Shown one piece after another: positions 52,731-61,708 of a DNA stretch of 64,000 nt. The stretch comes from Novosphingobium sp. GTDB taxonomy: Bacteria > Pseudomonadota > Alphaproteobacteria > Sphingomonadales > Sphingomonadaceae. The notes beneath the pieces are model-generated. The model was given only the letters and a program-made list of their open reading frames with translations, ran no database searches and was not told the DNA's origin. Numbering within the stretch: the stretch's first letter is position 1; the number at the start of each line of letters is the position of its first letter. Location: assembly GCA_017744735.1 (NCBI GenBank), contig JAGIAR010000002.1, forward strand, positions 250,599 to 314,598, read 5' to 3'. A program made the translations under genes and the position numbers.

Positions 52731-52964
52731 GTGCCGCGGGCACAGGGTCAGGACAACACCATCACCGACAATGGCAATCCATCGCTGGACAGATCGCAGC
52801 GGCGCTTCCTGCGCAGGATCTGCAATGGCCGCACGGTGCCCGTCATCGTCGATGGCCAGCCGTTTCTGACCTACAAGGAGATCAGCCGCTACCTGCTGTC
52901 GCTGACGCCCGATGCGCGCGACAAGGCCTGCGCGGAGATGCGAAACAGCGCGGCCAGGGAGTAG
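52731..52964 (+). CDS. Small hypothetical protein
   Basis: A 77-residue frame with convincing middle and end: RSQRRFLRRICNGRTVPVIV, DGQPFLTYKEISRYLLSLTP, DARDKACAEMRNSAARE. The start is unclear (GTG 52731 used). No domain is recognised. It converges on the HTH-like gene at 53025 with a hairpin between. Confidence 0.45.
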   Translation: MPRAQGQDNTITDNGNPSLDRSQRRFLRRICNGRTVPVIVDGQPFLTYKEISRYLLSLTPDARDKACAEMRNSAARE

Positions 52965-52986
52965 CGATCCGGGCGCAGCGGCCGAC

Positions 52987-53008
52987 TGCCCGCCGAGTCC
53001 GGCGGGCA
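52987..53008. terminator. Hairpin between convergent small genes
   Basis: TGCCCGCCG (52987-52995) pairs perfectly with CGGCGGGCA (53000-53008), loop AGTC. It lies between the genes ending at 52964 and 53025. No T-run. Confidence 0.55.
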
Positions 53009-53024
53009 ATTCGAACCCGGCCGC

Positions 53025-53264
53025 TCACGCGGCGCCCGGCGCTCCGCCCACGGAGGCGGCGATCGCTTCCGCAGCCGCGCCGGCTTCGGCGGCGAGTTCG
53101 CGCAAAGCCGTCGCGGTGTCTTGGAGAAGCGTGTCGCCGATCGGCCGCTCGCCATGGATGAACCGCCGGATTGCGCGCTCGTCGATCCCGAGGCGCCGCG
53201 AACAGGCGGTCGTGCCGCCGAACAGCTGGACACAATAGGCGAAGTGATCCGATCGATCCTGCAT
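53025..53264 (-). CDS. Small helix-turn-helix-like protein
   Basis: A 79-residue protein: MQDRSDHFAYCVQLFGGTTA, CSRRLGIDERAIRRFIHGER, PIGDTLLQDTATALRELAAE. The central ACSRRLGIDERAIRRFIHGE fits a Cro-like helix-turn-helix, so it may bind DNA. The ATG at 53264 has GAGGCCGGG upstream. No cognate gene or operator can be named. Confidence 0.6.
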   Translation of the reverse strand: MQDRSDHFAYCVQLFGGTTACSRRLGIDERAIRRFIHGERPIGDTLLQDTATALRELAAEAGAAAEAIAASVGGAPGAA

Positions 53265-53336
53265 CCCGGCCTCATAGCCCTTCCTGCGCTCGAGGCAATC
53301 CGGGCGGCGCGCGGCGCTGCGCGGGGGCGCCGAGGC

Positions 53337-53936
53337 TCAGACCTTGTCGTAGTGATAGGGCGCGATCACCGCCGAGGGATAGGCCTCGTATTCCATCGTC
53401 GGCGGGCGGTCGGGCTTCAGCCCGTCGATCGAGCGCAGCAGCTTGACCCCGGCCTTGTGCCAGCCCTCGTCATATTCGGTGTAGAGGTTCATGTAGCCGT
53501 GCAGCAGCGCGATCCGCCAGGTCTCGCCGACGCGGCGGTATTCGTTCTCGTAGGTCGCCTCGCCCCAGCGCGCCTCGCGCCCGAGTCCGCCCACCATCAT
53601 GAAGCTGCGCCAGCGCCCGCGGGCGGTGCCGGCTGCGCTATCGATATGGATAACCGGTTGTAATTGCATGTGATTATAAAGTACACCATCGCCATATGGG
53701 GGAAGATGGTGAAGATAGGCCCGCACTCTTTCGCGCCCCTCGTACACCCCCCGCCCGGCCAGTTCGAGCGACCCGTCCTCGGCGAACAGCTCCGCCGCAT
53801 CGTCCCACCGCCCCTTGTCGACGTAATAGCCGTAGGCCGCCTGCAAATTGCAGATCGCGACATAGTCTTCCGCCTGCTGCGCCTTGGCCGCCAGCGCAGC
53901 CACTTCCGCCCGCAGCTGGGCGATCTCGTCGGACAT
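53337..53936 (-). CDS. Nuclear transport factor 2-like (SnoaL) protein
   Basis: A 199-residue NTF2-like protein with an N-terminal coiled helix (MSDEIAQLRAEVAALAAKAQ, QAEDYVAICNLQAAYGYYVD) and the SnoaL-like domain (KGRWDDAAELFAEDGSLELA, NHMQLQPVIHIDSAAGTARG, ALLHGYMNLYTEYDEGWHKA). Function is unknown; relatives serve in steroid or aromatic catabolism. GGGAGAGAAGC precedes the ATG. It is downstream of the LacI gene on the same strand, 71 bases away. Confidence 0.8.
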   Translation of the reverse strand: MSDEIAQLRAEVAALAAKAQQAEDYVAICNLQAAYGYYVDKGRWDDAAELFAEDGSLELAGRGVYEGRERVRAYLHHLPPYGDGVLYNHMQLQPVIHIDSAAGTARGRWRSFMMVGGLGREARWGEATYENEYRRVGETWRIALLHGYMNLYTEYDEGWHKAGVKLLRSIDGLKPDRPPTMEYEAYPSAVIAPYHYDKV

Positions 53937-54007
53937 GCTTCTCTCCCTGCTCGAATCCTTTGGAGAGAGTGCTAGCAGGCTTGGGCGGGAGTTAAAGGGC
54001 GGCCTTT

Positions 54008-55054
54008 TCAGGCCACGCCGGCCGTCGAATCCCGGACGATCAGGGTCAGCGGCAACTCGATCTTGCGCTCGGGCGTCTCGCGCCCGCCGGCCTGTGCGAC
54101 CAGATAGTCGATCGCCGCGCGGGCCATGGCGCGGATCGGCTGGCGCACCGTGGTGAGCGGGGGCCAGCTGAAATGGGCCACCGCGGAATCGTCGAACCCG
54201 CCGATCGAGACGTCCTGCGGCACTCGCAGCCCCAGTCGTGAAGCTGCAACCACCACGCCGGTGGCCATGAAGTCGTTCGCGGCGAAGATCGCGCTCGGCC
54301 GGTCCACGCGGTCGAGCAAGGCCGCCCCAGCCGCCAGTCCGCCGGAAAAGGTGAAATCGCCCGGATGGAACAGCGCCTCGCCCTTGCCCTGCAGGGCATC
54401 CTTGAACGCGATCAGGCGAACGCCCGCGGCGATGTGCTCTTCCGGCCCGCAGATCATCCCGATCTTGCGGTGGCCGAGCGACAGCAGGTGATCGACCATC
54501 TGCATCGTGCCGTGATATTCGTCGGTCGAAACCGAAGCCGAACGTTCGGGATCTGTCCCGGGCGCGATGCGGACGTAGGGAATGCCCAACTCGTCGAGCG
54601 CGTCGAGCAACTCCCGTCGGTCGCTCGAAGGCGGCGCGAGCAACACCCCGTCGAGTGCCACCTTCGAAAGCTGGGCGCGCAGATCGTTGAAGAAGTTCGG
54701 CGAGGCAGGGTCGTAGGGCTCGACGAAGAAGTGATAGCCCGCCTCGCGGCACGCGAGCAGCGCGCCAGCCTGGAGATCGACCAGATAGGGCGCGAAATAA
54801 GCGTTGGCGTCGTCTTCGCGGAAGAACTCGTCGCGGTCGACCAGCAGCGCGATCGCATAAGCGCGCCGCCCGGCAAGCGAGCGCGCCGCGAGGTTGGGCT
54901 GGTAATCCAGATCCGCCATCGCCTTGAGCACGCGCGTGCGCAATTCCTCGGCGACACGGGGATTGTCGTTCAACACGCGCGACACGGTCTTGAACGACAC
55001 CTCCGCCTTCTTGGCGATATCGATGATCGTCGGACGCCGCTTCTGGGTCGCCAT
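54008..55054 (-). CDS. LacI family transcriptional regulator
   Basis: A 348-residue LacI/GalR protein: helix-turn-helix at about 8-28 (TIIDIAKKAEVSFKTVSRVL), hinge helix with NLAARSLAGRRAYAIALLVD, and a periplasmic-binding-like sensor domain (ADLDYQPN; LDGVLLAPPSSDRRELLDAL; DRPSAIFAANDFMATGVVVA; SIGGFDDSAVAHFSWPPLTT). It lies near a glucoside operon whose upstream region has two tandem palindromes with central CG, a geometry that fits LacI-family operators, so it is a plausible regulator of that operon. The ligand is unknown. Confidence 0.92.
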   Translation of the reverse strand: MATQKRRPTIIDIAKKAEVSFKTVSRVLNDNPRVAEELRTRVLKAMADLDYQPNLAARSLAGRRAYAIALLVDRDEFFREDDANAYFAPYLVDLQAGALLACREAGYHFFVEPYDPASPNFFNDLRAQLSKVALDGVLLAPPSSDRRELLDALDELGIPYVRIAPGTDPERSASVSTDEYHGTMQMVDHLLSLGHRKIGMICGPEEHIAAGVRLIAFKDALQGKGEALFHPGDFTFSGGLAAGAALLDRVDRPSAIFAANDFMATGVVVAASRLGLRVPQDVSIGGFDDSAVAHFSWPPLTTVRQPIRAMARAAIDYLVAQAGGRETPERKIELPLTLIVRDSTAGVA

Positions 55055-55136
55055 TCGGTTGACTTTCTCTGCTCTTGCGTCCGCCTATGCCAGCAAATCC
55101 CGCGCCGGGCCAGCCACCCGGCTCGCCACGGCGCTG

Positions 55137-56498
55137 CTATTCGGCTGCGACGCGCAAGCCGAAGCCTTCAAGCGTCCGCTCCCCGGCGTAGTAGAGAAGC
55201 TGGCGTAACGTCCGCTCCACGCCGTCGAGGTCGCACCGGCGCAAACATGCGACCACCTTGCGCTCGAGCACCTCGAATGCCCGGACTGAGCCGAGTTCGG
55301 GCAGATCGCCGTAGCTGCGCGCCTGATAGGAAACGATCGAGCGCGCGAATGTGTCGATCATCGGGCTTTGCGCGATTGCCGCGACTTCCTGGCGGAGTTG
55401 CACGAACCGTTCGGGACCGCTGAAGCCGCCGATGATCGCGTCGAGCCGTTCACACCGCGCAGCACGCTCGGCAGCGGGCATCCCCGCGAGCACTTCTGCG
55501 GCGAGGCGGAAGTTGGCGGCGTGGAGATCGCAGCGCAATTCATCGAGCGAGAAGGGATCGCAATTGCGGGCCGCGAGCCAGACGAACATCTGGCGGATGA
55601 TACCGATCGGCGCCGGCTGCTTGAGCGTATAGCCGCCGCCACGCCCAAGACGAACCTCGATCAGGTCGAGATCCTGCAAAATCCGCAAGCCCTGCCGCAC
55701 GATCGTGCGGGAGGTGTCGAACCGTTCGCACAGGCTGGCCTCGTTGCCGAGATCGGCGCTGCCGGCGGCCTCGGCCCGCCCGATCATCGCGACCGCCATG
55801 GTGGTCGCCTGGGCTGCCGCGACGGTATCCGGCGCATCAGCGTGCGGCCCGCGGCCGGTGAACGGCAGCTCGAAAAGCAGGGCACGGATGTCGGCAGCGT
55901 TCCGTCGCCGGGCAGATTGGGCCAACGCGGCCGGAATAGCAGGTACATCGGCGATCTGCGGCGCGAGGTCCTCAAGCGCCTTCACGTAGATCAGGTAGGT
56001 CTGCCGGCCGCCCGCGCGGGCAAGCCAGTGGCGCGCGGTTTCGCCGGCATGCGGATCGGGAAGGGGGCCGCTCCGGCGCTCGATCTGCCAGGCAAGGAGC
56101 TGGTCCAGCCCCCGCACCGACTGGTGGAAGGCATGCTCACCGATCTGCAGGGCGCGCATATAGGCAGCGAACGACGCCGCCATGCGCTCGATCGTCGGCC
56201 GAACCAGGATCAGCCCGCCCGAACGCCCGCGCCGCATCCGCATCGCTCCTCGGCCTTCGACGATGCGAATCGCCTCGCGCATCGTTTCGCGGCTCACGCG
56301 AAGCCGCTCGCGCAATGCCGCCTCGGAGCCGAGCGACTTCCCCGCCGACCACCCCTGCAGCGCGGCGAGACGTTCGATCTCCCAGGCCGCGCGCGCCGGA
56401 GCGCCATGGTTCGCAAGGTTTTCACCGCTTACCAGCGCGTAGAACGCTCCGGTCGAAAGCTGGTCGCGCACTGGCGCAAATAGGCGACTGTTTTCCAC
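55137..56498 (-). CDS. GntR-family regulator with two winged-helix domains
   Basis: A 453-residue protein that repeats a GntR/FadR-type architecture: first winged helix at about 40-85 (LGSEAALRERLRVSRETMRE, GGLILVRP), helical effector-like region, a second winged helix at about 255-300 (LGNEASLCERFDTSRTIVRQ, GGGYTLKQP) and a second helical C-terminal region (about 310-453). GTG 56498 has GGGGGAGAGGG upstream. Two DNA-binding units in one chain could bind the two tandem palindromes at 56556-56588, about 60-90 bases upstream. It is divergent from the esterase/beta-glucosidase operon. Confidence 0.85.
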   Translation of the reverse strand: MENSRLFAPVRDQLSTGAFYALVSGENLANHGAPARAAWEIERLAALQGWSAGKSLGSEAALRERLRVSRETMREAIRIVEGRGAMRMRRGRSGGLILVRPTIERMAASFAAYMRALQIGEHAFHQSVRGLDQLLAWQIERRSGPLPDPHAGETARHWLARAGGRQTYLIYVKALEDLAPQIADVPAIPAALAQSARRRNAADIRALLFELPFTGRGPHADAPDTVAAAQATTMAVAMIGRAEAAGSADLGNEASLCERFDTSRTIVRQGLRILQDLDLIEVRLGRGGGYTLKQPAPIGIIRQMFVWLAARNCDPFSLDELRCDLHAANFRLAAEVLAGMPAAERAARCERLDAIIGGFSGPERFVQLRQEVAAIAQSPMIDTFARSIVSYQARSYGDLPELGSVRAFEVLERKVVACLRRCDLDGVERTLRQLLYYAGERTLEGFGLRVAAE

Positions 56499-56555
56499 TC
56501 CCTCTCCCCCTATCACCGGGCCGTCCCTGACTGGACGCAGGCATGATTCCCGGAA

Positions 56556-56588
56556 AGACAACGCTGTCTCATGACAACGTTGTCTCAT
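56556..56588. promoter_or_regulatory. Tandem palindromic operators in the divergent GntR/esterase region
   Basis: Two 16-base direct repeats sit head to tail: GACAACGCTGTCTCAT (56557-56572) and GACAACGTTGTCTCAT (56573-56588), differing at one base. Each has a palindromic core: AGACAACGCTGTCT (56556-56569) and GACAACGTTGTC (56573-56584), with a central CG. Central-CG even palindromes are typical of LacI-family operators. They lie between divergent genes and face the esterase ATG 76 bases away. Confidence 0.75.
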
Positions 56589-56664
56589 TCGCGCGCTTGT
56601 GTAAAGAGGGTCGTTAGAAGGAGGCCCGCCATGACCTCCCGATGCCGATTTCAGAGAGGTTGCC

Positions 56665-58101
56665 ATGAAGAAAATTCTCCCGTTCGCCGCCCTGGCCATC
56701 GCGGCCTGCACCAGCCTGCCCGCCCATGCGGACGAAACCACCGTCACGATCGACACCGGTGCGCTCAAGGGCACTGCGGAAGCGGGTGTGCTCAGCTGGA
56801 AGGGCATTCCCTTCGCCGCTGCGCCGGTCGGCGACCTGCGCTGGCGCCAACCGCAACCGGCGCCCAGGTGGCAGGGCACGCGCGACGCCAGCGCCTATGG
56901 CAACGACTGCATGCAGGTGCCCTTCGGCGGCGACGCGGCCCCGCTCGGCACCCCGCCCAACGAGGACTGCCTCTATGCCAACGTCTGGCGGCCGGCGAAC
57001 GCCAAGGGCAAGCTGCCGGTCGTGTTCTGGATCTACGGCGGCGGCTTCGTGAACGGCGGCGCCTCGCCGCCAACCTATTCGGGCGCCGAACTGGCCAAAC
57101 AGGGCGTGCTTTTCGTCAGCGCGAACTACCGCGTCGGCCGTTTCGGCACCTTCGCTCATCCCGCGCTGACCGCGGCGAACGAGGATAACGGGCTGCTCGG
57201 CAACTATGGCTACATGGACCAGCTCGCCGCGCTCCAGTGGGTCCAGCGCAACATCGCGGCCTTCGGCGGCGACCCCGACAACGTCACGATAATCGGCGAA
57301 AGCGCCGGCGGCATGTCGGTCCACGCGCTGGTAACCTCGCCGATGACCAAGGGCCTGTTCGAGCGCGCGGTGGTGATGTCGGGCGGCGACGGTGGCGGCA
57401 TGGGCGGGGCGACGCTCGCCTCCACCGAGGAGATCGGCGATACCTTCGCGCAGAAGTTCGGCGTCGCGAAGGACGACCCGCAGGCGCTCGCCAAGCTGCG
57501 CGCGCTGAGCGCGGACCAGGTCACCGACGGGCTCAGCATGATGCAGATGTTCATGGCCAAAGGCCCGCGCACCTTCGCCAGTCCGTTTGCTGACGGCAAG
57601 CTGGCGGTGAATGCCGGCCAGGCCTATGCCTCGGGCAATTTCGCGCATGTTCCGATCATGATCGGCGCGACCAGCGGGGACATGGGGGGCAAGACCGGGA
57701 TGATGATAGCCGGCGCGCGCAATGTCGAAGGCGTGATCGCGGGCAAGGGCGTGCCGGTCTACGCCTATCGCTTCAGCTACGTCGCCGAGAACCCGCCGCC
57801 TGCCCCGGCTGGCATGCCGCCGCAGGAAGGCGCGGGCCACGCGAGCGACATCCCGTTCTTCTTCGACACGCAGGCGATCAAATATCTCGACCGGACCACC
57901 CCGCGCGACAATGCGATGGGCAAGGCAATCAGCGCCTATATCGTGAACTTCGCCAAGGCCGGCGATCCAAACGGCAACGGCCTGCCCAAGTGGCCGAAAT
58001 ACGACGCCGCGAAGGACGAGATCATGGACTTCACCCCGGAAGGCGAGGCGGTTCCGGGCAAGGATGCCTGGGGAGCCGAGCTCGACACGGCCAGGAAGTG
58101 A
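56665..58101 (+). CDS. Secreted type-B carboxylesterase
   Basis: A 478-residue carboxylesterase: signal peptide MKKILPFAALAIAACTSLPA, then oxyanion region WIYGGGFVNGG, EDCLYANVWRPA, nucleophile S213 in IIGESAGGMSVHAL and the His/Glu of the triad near the end. LAQR-style block RVGRFGTFAHPAL is typical of the family. AGAGAGG precedes the ATG. It is the first gene of a four-gene glucoside operon; esterases of this family remove acyl groups from plant polysaccharides or glycosides, which would help the beta-glucosidase. Exact acyl specificity is unknown. Confidence 0.88.
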   Translation: MKKILPFAALAIAACTSLPAHADETTVTIDTGALKGTAEAGVLSWKGIPFAAAPVGDLRWRQPQPAPRWQGTRDASAYGNDCMQVPFGGDAAPLGTPPNEDCLYANVWRPANAKGKLPVVFWIYGGGFVNGGASPPTYSGAELAKQGVLFVSANYRVGRFGTFAHPALTAANEDNGLLGNYGYMDQLAALQWVQRNIAAFGGDPDNVTIIGESAGGMSVHALVTSPMTKGLFERAVVMSGGDGGGMGGATLASTEEIGDTFAQKFGVAKDDPQALAKLRALSADQVTDGLSMMQMFMAKGPRTFASPFADGKLAVNAGQAYASGNFAHVPIMIGATSGDMGGKTGMMIAGARNVEGVIAGKGVPVYAYRFSYVAENPPPAPAGMPPQEGAGHASDIPFFFDTQAIKYLDRTTPRDNAMGKAISAYIVNFAKAGDPNGNGLPKWPKYDAAKDEIMDFTPEGEAVPGKDAWGAELDTARK

Positions 58102-58125
58102 GACGGTATTCCGGGAGTTGAGCGA

Positions 58126-60351
58126 ATGAAGGGAATGAAGTTTGCTGCGGCACTGCTGTGCGGCATGTCGGCGCTCGCCGCTGCGCCGCTGGTCGCTCAA
58201 GCGGAGCCTCCGGGCGCGAAGCCTTGGATGGACGCAAAGCTTTCTGCGGAAAAACGCGCGGACCTGATCCTCGCGCATATGAGCCTCGACGAAAAGGTAG
58301 CGCTGCTGCACGGCCCGATGGGGATGTCCTTCGGACCCGGCCCGCTTCCGGACGGCGCGATCGGTTCGGCCGGTTATATTCCCGGCAACGCCCGCCTCGG
58401 CATCCCGGCGCTGCAAGAAAGCGACGCCAGCCTAGGCGTCGCGAACCCGATGCTGGTGCGCGGCGCGGACGACATGTCGACCGCCCTGCCCTCCAGCCTT
58501 GCCCTCGCCGCGACCTTCGACCCGCAGATCGCCTATGACGGCGGCAAGATGGTCGGCACCGAGGCGCGCGCGAAGACGATCAACGTTCAGCTCGCCGGCG
58601 GCGTGAACCTCGCCCGCGATCCGCGGGGCGGGCGCAATTTCGAATATGCCGGAGAGGATCCGCTGCTTGCCGGCACGATGGCCGGCGAATCGATCCGCGG
58701 GATCCAGTCGAACGGGATCATCTCGACCGTGAAGCACTATGCGCTGAACGGGCAGGAGCATAACCGCATGACCGCCGACAGCGTGATCGGCCAGGACGCC
58801 GCGCGCGAGAGCGACCTGCTCGCATTCCAGATCGCGATCGAGAAGGGCAAGCCCGGATCGGTGATGTGTTCGTACAACCTCATCAACGGGGTCTACGGCT
58901 GCCAGAACGACTGGACGCTCAACCAGGTGCTCAAGAAGGACTGGGGCTACAAGGGCTTCGTGATGTCCGACTGGGGCGCGGTCCACGAAGTCGGCGCTTT
59001 CACCGCCGGGCTCGACCAGCAGTCGGGCGAGCAGCTCGACAAGCAGGTGTGGTTCGACAAGCCGCTGAAGGAAGGCGTCGCCGCGGGCACCATCCCGACG
59101 GCGCGGGTCGACGATGCGGCCCGCCGGGTGCTCACCGCGATGTTCACCGCCGGCCTGTTCGACCGCACCGATACCAAGCAGCCGATCGATTTCGACGCGC
59201 ATGCCCAGGTGGCACAGCGCGAAGAGGAAGGCGCGATCGTGCTGCTCGAGAACCGCGGCGTGTTGCCGATCGCGGCGGGCGCCAAGAAGATCGCCGTTAT
59301 CGGCGGCAATGCCGATGCCGGCGTGCCTTCGGGCACCGGATCTTCGCAGGTCAGCAATCCCTACCGCAAGCCGGGTACCCCGCTGCGCTCGGTAGCGCTG
59401 GGCGGCGAAGGGATGATGGCAGCATTCTCGAGCGTGGTGTTCCATCCGTCGGCCCCGCTGACCGCGCTGCGCGAGCGTTTCAAGAATGCCCATGTGAGCT
59501 TCGACAACGGCATCTATCCCGAGGCGGCCGCCGCAGCCGCGCGGGATGCCGATGTCGCGGTGGTGTTCGTCTACCAGCCCTCTGGCGAAGGCGAGGACGC
59601 GCCGAGCACCTCGCTCCCCTTCGGACAGGACGCGCTGATCGATGCGGTCGCCGCGGCCAATCCCAACACGGTGGTGGTGCTCGAAACCGGCAACGCGGTG
59701 GACATGCCCTGGGCGGGCAAGGTCGGCGCGATCGTGCAGGCATGGTACGGCGGGCAGAAGGGCGGCGAGGCGATCGCCCGGGTGTTGACCGGCGAGGTCA
59801 ACCCCTCGGGCCGTCTGCCGATCACCTGGCAGCGCGACGTCAGCCAGTTGCCGCGTCCGGTCGTCCCAGGCACCGGCGCCGCGCCCGACGCGCGGGTGAA
59901 GGTCGATTACACGATCGAAGGGCCCGATGTGGGCTATCGCTGGTTCGCACGCCAGCGGATGAGCCCGCAATACTGGTTCGGCCACGGCCTCAGCTACACC
60001 AGCTTCGGCTACCAGGGCCTCAGCGTCACCGGCCGCAAGACCGTGACCGCCAGCGTCACCGTGACCAACACCGGCGCCAAGGCCGGCAAGGACGTGGTGC
60101 AGCTGTACCTGACCGGCAAACCCGGCAGCGACGAACGCCGCCTGATCGGCTTCGAGAAGGTCGCACTCGCCCCCGGCGAGAGCAGGAAGGTCAGTTTCAC
60201 CGCCGATCCGCGCCTGCTGGCGGAATTCGACACCGGCAAGAACGGCTGGGTGATCGCCCCCGGCGATTACACCGTCGGCATCGGCACCGATGCGGGCACG
60301 ATCAAGCTCAGCGGCAGCGCCAAGCTTTCCGCGCAGACCCTGAAGCCCTGA
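58126..60351 (+). CDS. Glycoside hydrolase family 3 beta-glucosidase, exported
   Basis: A 741-residue GH3 enzyme: signal peptide (KFAAALLCGMSALAAAPLVA), N-terminal TIM barrel with KHYALNGQEHNRMTADS and nucleophile D282 in KGFVMSDWGAVHE, the alpha/beta sandwich with GEGEDAPSTSLPFGQDALID and the C-terminal fibronectin-like domain (about 640-741; SVTVTNTGAKAGKDVVQLYL). It removes terminal beta-glucosyl units (or xylosyl in some members) from oligosaccharides or glycosides in the periplasm. It lies 24 bases after the esterase and 1 base before the sugar transporter gene. Confidence 0.93.
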   Translation: MKGMKFAAALLCGMSALAAAPLVAQAEPPGAKPWMDAKLSAEKRADLILAHMSLDEKVALLHGPMGMSFGPGPLPDGAIGSAGYIPGNARLGIPALQESDASLGVANPMLVRGADDMSTALPSSLALAATFDPQIAYDGGKMVGTEARAKTINVQLAGGVNLARDPRGGRNFEYAGEDPLLAGTMAGESIRGIQSNGIISTVKHYALNGQEHNRMTADSVIGQDAARESDLLAFQIAIEKGKPGSVMCSYNLINGVYGCQNDWTLNQVLKKDWGYKGFVMSDWGAVHEVGAFTAGLDQQSGEQLDKQVWFDKPLKEGVAAGTIPTARVDDAARRVLTAMFTAGLFDRTDTKQPIDFDAHAQVAQREEEGAIVLLENRGVLPIAAGAKKIAVIGGNADAGVPSGTGSSQVSNPYRKPGTPLRSVALGGEGMMAAFSSVVFHPSAPLTALRERFKNAHVSFDNGIYPEAAAAAARDADVAVVFVYQPSGEGEDAPSTSLPFGQDALIDAVAAANPNTVVVLETGNAVDMPWAGKVGAIVQAWYGGQKGGEAIARVLTGEVNPSGRLPITWQRDVSQLPRPVVPGTGAAPDARVKVDYTIEGPDVGYRWFARQRMSPQYWFGHGLSYTSFGYQGLSVTGRKTVTASVTVTNTGAKAGKDVVQLYLTGKPGSDERRLIGFEKVALAPGESRKVSFTADPRLLAEFDTGKNGWVIAPGDYTVGIGTDAGTIKLSGSAKLSAQTLKP

Positions 60352-60352
60352 C

Positions 60353-61708
60353 ATGGCGATCGCACCCACACCATCGACGCGCGGCGGAACCGCTCAATCG
60401 GGCGCCGCAGCGGCTTTCGCAGTCGTCACCTGCCTGTTCTTCGCCTGGGGCTTCATCACCGCGCTGAACGACCCGCTCGTCGCCGCGGTGAAGGGGATCT
60501 TCACCCTGACCCGGGTGGAGGCGCAGCTGGTCGCCTTCGCCTTCTTCATCGCCTATGGGCTGATCTCGTTCCCGGCGGCGGGATTGATTTCGAAACTGCG
60601 GCCGATGGCGGCGATCCTGGTCGCGCTGGCGATGATGGTCGGCGGCTGCGCAACGATGCTGGCGGCGGCCAACCTCGCGGTGTTCCCGCTGGTGCTGGTC
60701 GGGCTGTTCATCCTCGCGAGCGGAATCACCGTGCTGCAGGTCGCAGCCAATCCGCTGGTCGCGGCGCTCGGCGATCCCAAGCGCAGCCACTTCCGCCTCA
60801 CGCTGAGCCAGACCTTCAACTCGCTCGGCACCTTCCTCGCCCCGATCCTTGGCGCGCACCTGTTCCTCAAAGGGCTGGAAGTGCAGGACGGCACGGTGGT
60901 GACCGACGAGGTCCGGGCGCATGCGCTGGCCGGGATCGACACGGCATACGTGTGGTTGCTCGGCATGATCCTCGCGCTCGGCCTGTTCCTGTGGGCCAGC
61001 CGCAAGGTGGTGAACGGCGCTCTGCCCCCGCAGCAGGCGTCGGGCAAGAGCGTCGGCACGCTGATCGGCGAAGCGCTGGGCTCCGGCTGGGCTCTCGCCG
61101 GCGGGCTCGCGATCTTCCTCTATGTCGGCGCCGAAGTCTCGATCGGCACGCAGATGACCGCCTTCCTCAACGGACCCGGCATCTGGGGCCACTCGGACGC
61201 GCCCTTCTCCGTGCCGCTGCTCGGCTGGGTGATGGGCAGCGACGGGGTTCGCGGCGTCTCGGCGGAGGAAGCAGGCAAGGCGGTCGCCTTCTACTGGGGC
61301 GGCGCGATGGTCGGCCGGGCGATCGGCTCGGTACTGCTGTCGCGGGTTTCCGCGCCGAAGCTGCTCTCGACCTTCGCCGCGGTCGCGACCCTGCTGTGCC
61401 TCTATGTCGTGTTCGTCGGCGGGGTGGGCGCCGGCTTTGTCGCGCTCGCGATCGGCCTGTTCAACTCGATCATGTTCCCGACGATCTTCACGATCACGCT
61501 CGAACGTTCGGGCGCGAGCGAAGAAGCCACCTCTGGCCTGCTGTGCACCGCGATCATCGGCGGGGCCTTCGTACCGCTGCTGGTGGGCAAGGTTTCCGAA
61601 CTGACCGCCTATCATACCGCCTTGATCGTCCCGGCAATCTGCTATGTGCTGATCTGTGCATTCGCGCTCAAGGCGCGTCGCGCCATCACAGCGGGAGAGA
61701 CGATCTGA
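60353..61708 (+). CDS. Sugar MFS transporter (FucP/GluP-like)
   Basis: A 451-residue 12-helix transporter of the FucP-like subfamily: AFAVVTCLFFAWGFITALND, AYGLISFPAAGLISKLRPMA, LTLSQTFNSLGTFLAPILGA, IFLYVGAEVSIGTQMTAFLN, and SIMFPTIFTITLERSGASEE. FucP-like carriers move fucose, glucose or galactose with protons. In this operon it should import the monosaccharide released by the GH3 enzyme. The start is one base after the GH3 stop, and the stop overlaps the next ATG by one base (TGATG), indicating close translational coupling. Confidence 0.9.
   Translation: MAIAPTPSTRGGTAQSGAAAAFAVVTCLFFAWGFITALNDPLVAAVKGIFTLTRVEAQLVAFAFFIAYGLISFPAAGLISKLRPMAAILVALAMMVGGCATMLAAANLAVFPLVLVGLFILASGITVLQVAANPLVAALGDPKRSHFRLTLSQTFNSLGTFLAPILGAHLFLKGLEVQDGTVVTDEVRAHALAGIDTAYVWLLGMILALGLFLWASRKVVNGALPPQQASGKSVGTLIGEALGSGWALAGGLAIFLYVGAEVSIGTQMTAFLNGPGIWGHSDAPFSVPLLGWVMGSDGVRGVSAEEAGKAVAFYWGGAMVGRAIGSVLLSRVSAPKLLSTFAAVATLLCLYVVFVGGVGAGFVALAIGLFNSIMFPTIFTITLERSGASEEATSGLLCTAIIGGAFVPLLVGKVSELTAYHTALIVPAICYVLICAFALKARRAITAGETI

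Noticed and set aside
52731..53264. A toxin-antitoxin pair formed by the two small genes
   Set aside because: They are convergent with a hairpin between them, and no toxin fold is recognised.
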